From: Methanomicrobia archaeon
GTDB lineage: Archaea > Methanobacteriota_B > Thermococci > Methanofastidiosales > B48-G16
Direction of reading: 5' to 3'
Assembly (NCBI GenBank): GCA_023133315.1
Contig: JAGLWR010000010.1
Span: 1 to 15,581, forward strand
Length of the DNA: 15,581 nt
Within the stretch, counting starts at the first letter, position 1. Each line of letters starts with the position of its first letter. Below are positions 14,848 through 15,581 of this stretch, piece after piece. Position numbers and translations under genes: made by a program. The notes under the pieces are model-generated. The model saw nothing but the letters and a program-made list of their open reading frames with translations. It had not been told where the DNA came from and ran no database searches.

Positions 14848-15210
14848 ATGAAAACAGTTTTGAGTGAGAATGCACCCAAGCCGGTAGGACCATACTCCCA
14901 GGCTGTCAAGGCAAATGGTTTTCTGTTTATCTCGGGACAGCTTGGTATGGATAAAAACGGAAATGTAAAAGAAACGATAGAAGGACAAACAGAGCAGGCA
15001 TTAGAAAATATAAAAGCCATCCTCTCAAAAGAAAATTTAGATCTCGACAATGTGGTAAAAGTAACCATATTTTTGAACGATATGGAAAATTTTGGAAAAA
15101 TGAACTCAGTATACGAGAAATATCTCAAAGCACCTGCCAGAGCATGCTTTGGAGTAAACCTGATTAAAAACTTTAAAATAGAGATAGAGGCTACAGCATC
15201 TTATGAGTAA
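14848..15210 (+). CDS. ridA: RidA family enamine/imine deaminase
   Basis: RidA hydrolyses reactive 2-aminoacrylate-type enamines and imines released by PLP enzymes, sparing other enzymes from damage. The 120-residue protein shows GPYSQAVK (14-21), FISGQLGMD (27-35), the substrate arginine R98 in PARACFGV, and IEIEATA near the end (E114). These are the residues expected for active members. Length is typical. The next gene starts eight bases before its stop, so the two are co-transcribed. Confidence 0.95.
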   Translation: MKTVLSENAPKPVGPYSQAVKANGFLFISGQLGMDKNGNVKETIEGQTEQALENIKAILSKENLDLDNVVKVTIFLNDMENFGKMNSVYEKYLKAPARACFGVNLIKNFKIEIEATASYE

Positions 15211-15581
15211 GGTCTATATCGAAACGTACGGATGCACGATGAATAGGGCGGATACGGAGATAATGATAGGGTATCTTGGAGATCTGTATACCGGAGATAT
15301 AGAAAAAGCCGATATTGTTATCATAAACTCATGCGGGGTAAAAATTCATACAGAAACAAAAATTTTAAGGAGAATAAGAGAACTCTGCGACTTGAAGAAA
15401 GTTATAGTGGCAGGATGTCTCCCGAAAATAAATCCACAGAGTATAGACAGGAGAGTCTGTGGTATCTTGGATCCTCAGAGCGTAGATAGAGTAAGAGAAG
15501 TAGTAGAAAAAGTGGCAAATGGAGAAAAACCTACAATATTTTCCAAAAACAGCGATAAAAGCTTATTTAAGAAGAAAAGAG
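15203..15581 (+). CDS. tRNA methylthiotransferase of the MiaB/CDKAL1 (e-MtaB) type, C-terminus cut by window edge
   Basis: The frame from the ATG at 15203 (MSKVYIETYGCTMNRADTEI) is open to the window edge (126 codons). It is the N-terminal methylthiotransferase (UPF0004) domain that binds the auxiliary 4Fe-4S cluster: C11 in YGCTMN, C44 in NSCGVK and C72 in AGCLP are the three ligands. The radical SAM domain would follow beyond the edge. Archaeal and eukaryotic members (e-MtaB, CDKAL1) make 2-methylthio-N6-threonylcarbamoyladenosine at position 37 of tRNA; the archaeal setting suggests this one does too. Its start overlaps ridA by eight bases in another frame. Confidence 0.9.
   Translation, partial: MSKVYIETYGCTMNRADTEIMIGYLGDLYTGDIEKADIVIINSCGVKIHTETKILRRIRELCDLKKVIVAGCLPKINPQSIDRRVCGILDPQSVDRVREVVEKVANGEKPTIFSKNSDKSLFKKKR

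Overview
This is an AT-rich archaeal (euryarchaeal-type) chromosome segment. It carries several archaeal hallmarks: a diphthamide synthase Dph2, the exosome subunit Csl4 and the RNA polymerase subunit RpoL in one operon, a Bat-type (HTH_10) regulator, and the start of an archaeal/eukaryotic-type tRNA methylthiotransferase. Many genes have a TTTAAA-like TATA box about 25-27 nt before the ATG. This suggests leaderless mRNAs for first genes and Shine-Dalgarno (SD) sites for downstream genes. I cannot name the species from the sequence. A lineage in or near Thermoplasmatota or Thermococci would fit, but that is a guess.

Layout. (1) 1-1403, minus: a radical SAM gene followed, one base after its stop, by a class I methyltransferase that runs off the left edge. 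Both are more GC-rich than the rest (about 54% for the methyltransferase fragment), which suggests an acquired cassette. (2) 1520-3984: a Bat-type regulator diverges from purA through a shared promoter carrying a 16-bp palindrome. Directly after purA lies a BioY-like membrane protein that has lost its normal start. (3) 3970-5063, minus: two adjacent toxin-antitoxin systems, vapBC then hicBA. (4) 5170-7364, plus: dph2, csl4, rpoL and a small RNase III-like protein, a tight translation/RNA-processing operon. (5) 7361-11904, minus: an Lrp/AsnC-type regulator with tandem operator-like repeats, a 42-residue ribbon-helix-helix-like protein, and a membrane-anchored surface protein of about 1284 residues made of FN3-like and carboxypeptidase-regulatory-like domains. 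(6) 12075-12485, minus: a Nudix hydrolase. (7) 12569-14241, plus: argF, a ModE-type DNA-binding domain without a ligand domain, and an unrecognised 138-residue protein. (8) 14238-15581: ubiX (minus), diverging from ridA and the partial methylthiotransferase (plus).

How the parts relate. Most of the window is housekeeping: purine synthesis, arginine synthesis, RNA polymerase and exosome, diphthamide, tRNA modification, flavin prenylation and imine detoxification. The accessory parts are the radical SAM cassette, the toxin-antitoxin block and the surface-protein locus. Genes are packed very tightly. All three convergent pairs overlap at their stop codons, and most co-directional neighbours touch or overlap. 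I found no RNA genes, CRISPR arrays or insertion sequences, and no gene-free stretch longer than about 170 bp. I do not see clear proof of a wholly new system. The best candidates for novelty are the radical SAM/methyltransferase cassette, the regulator-surface protein locus, the RNase III-like protein in the exosome operon, and the 138-residue unknown after the ModE-like gene.
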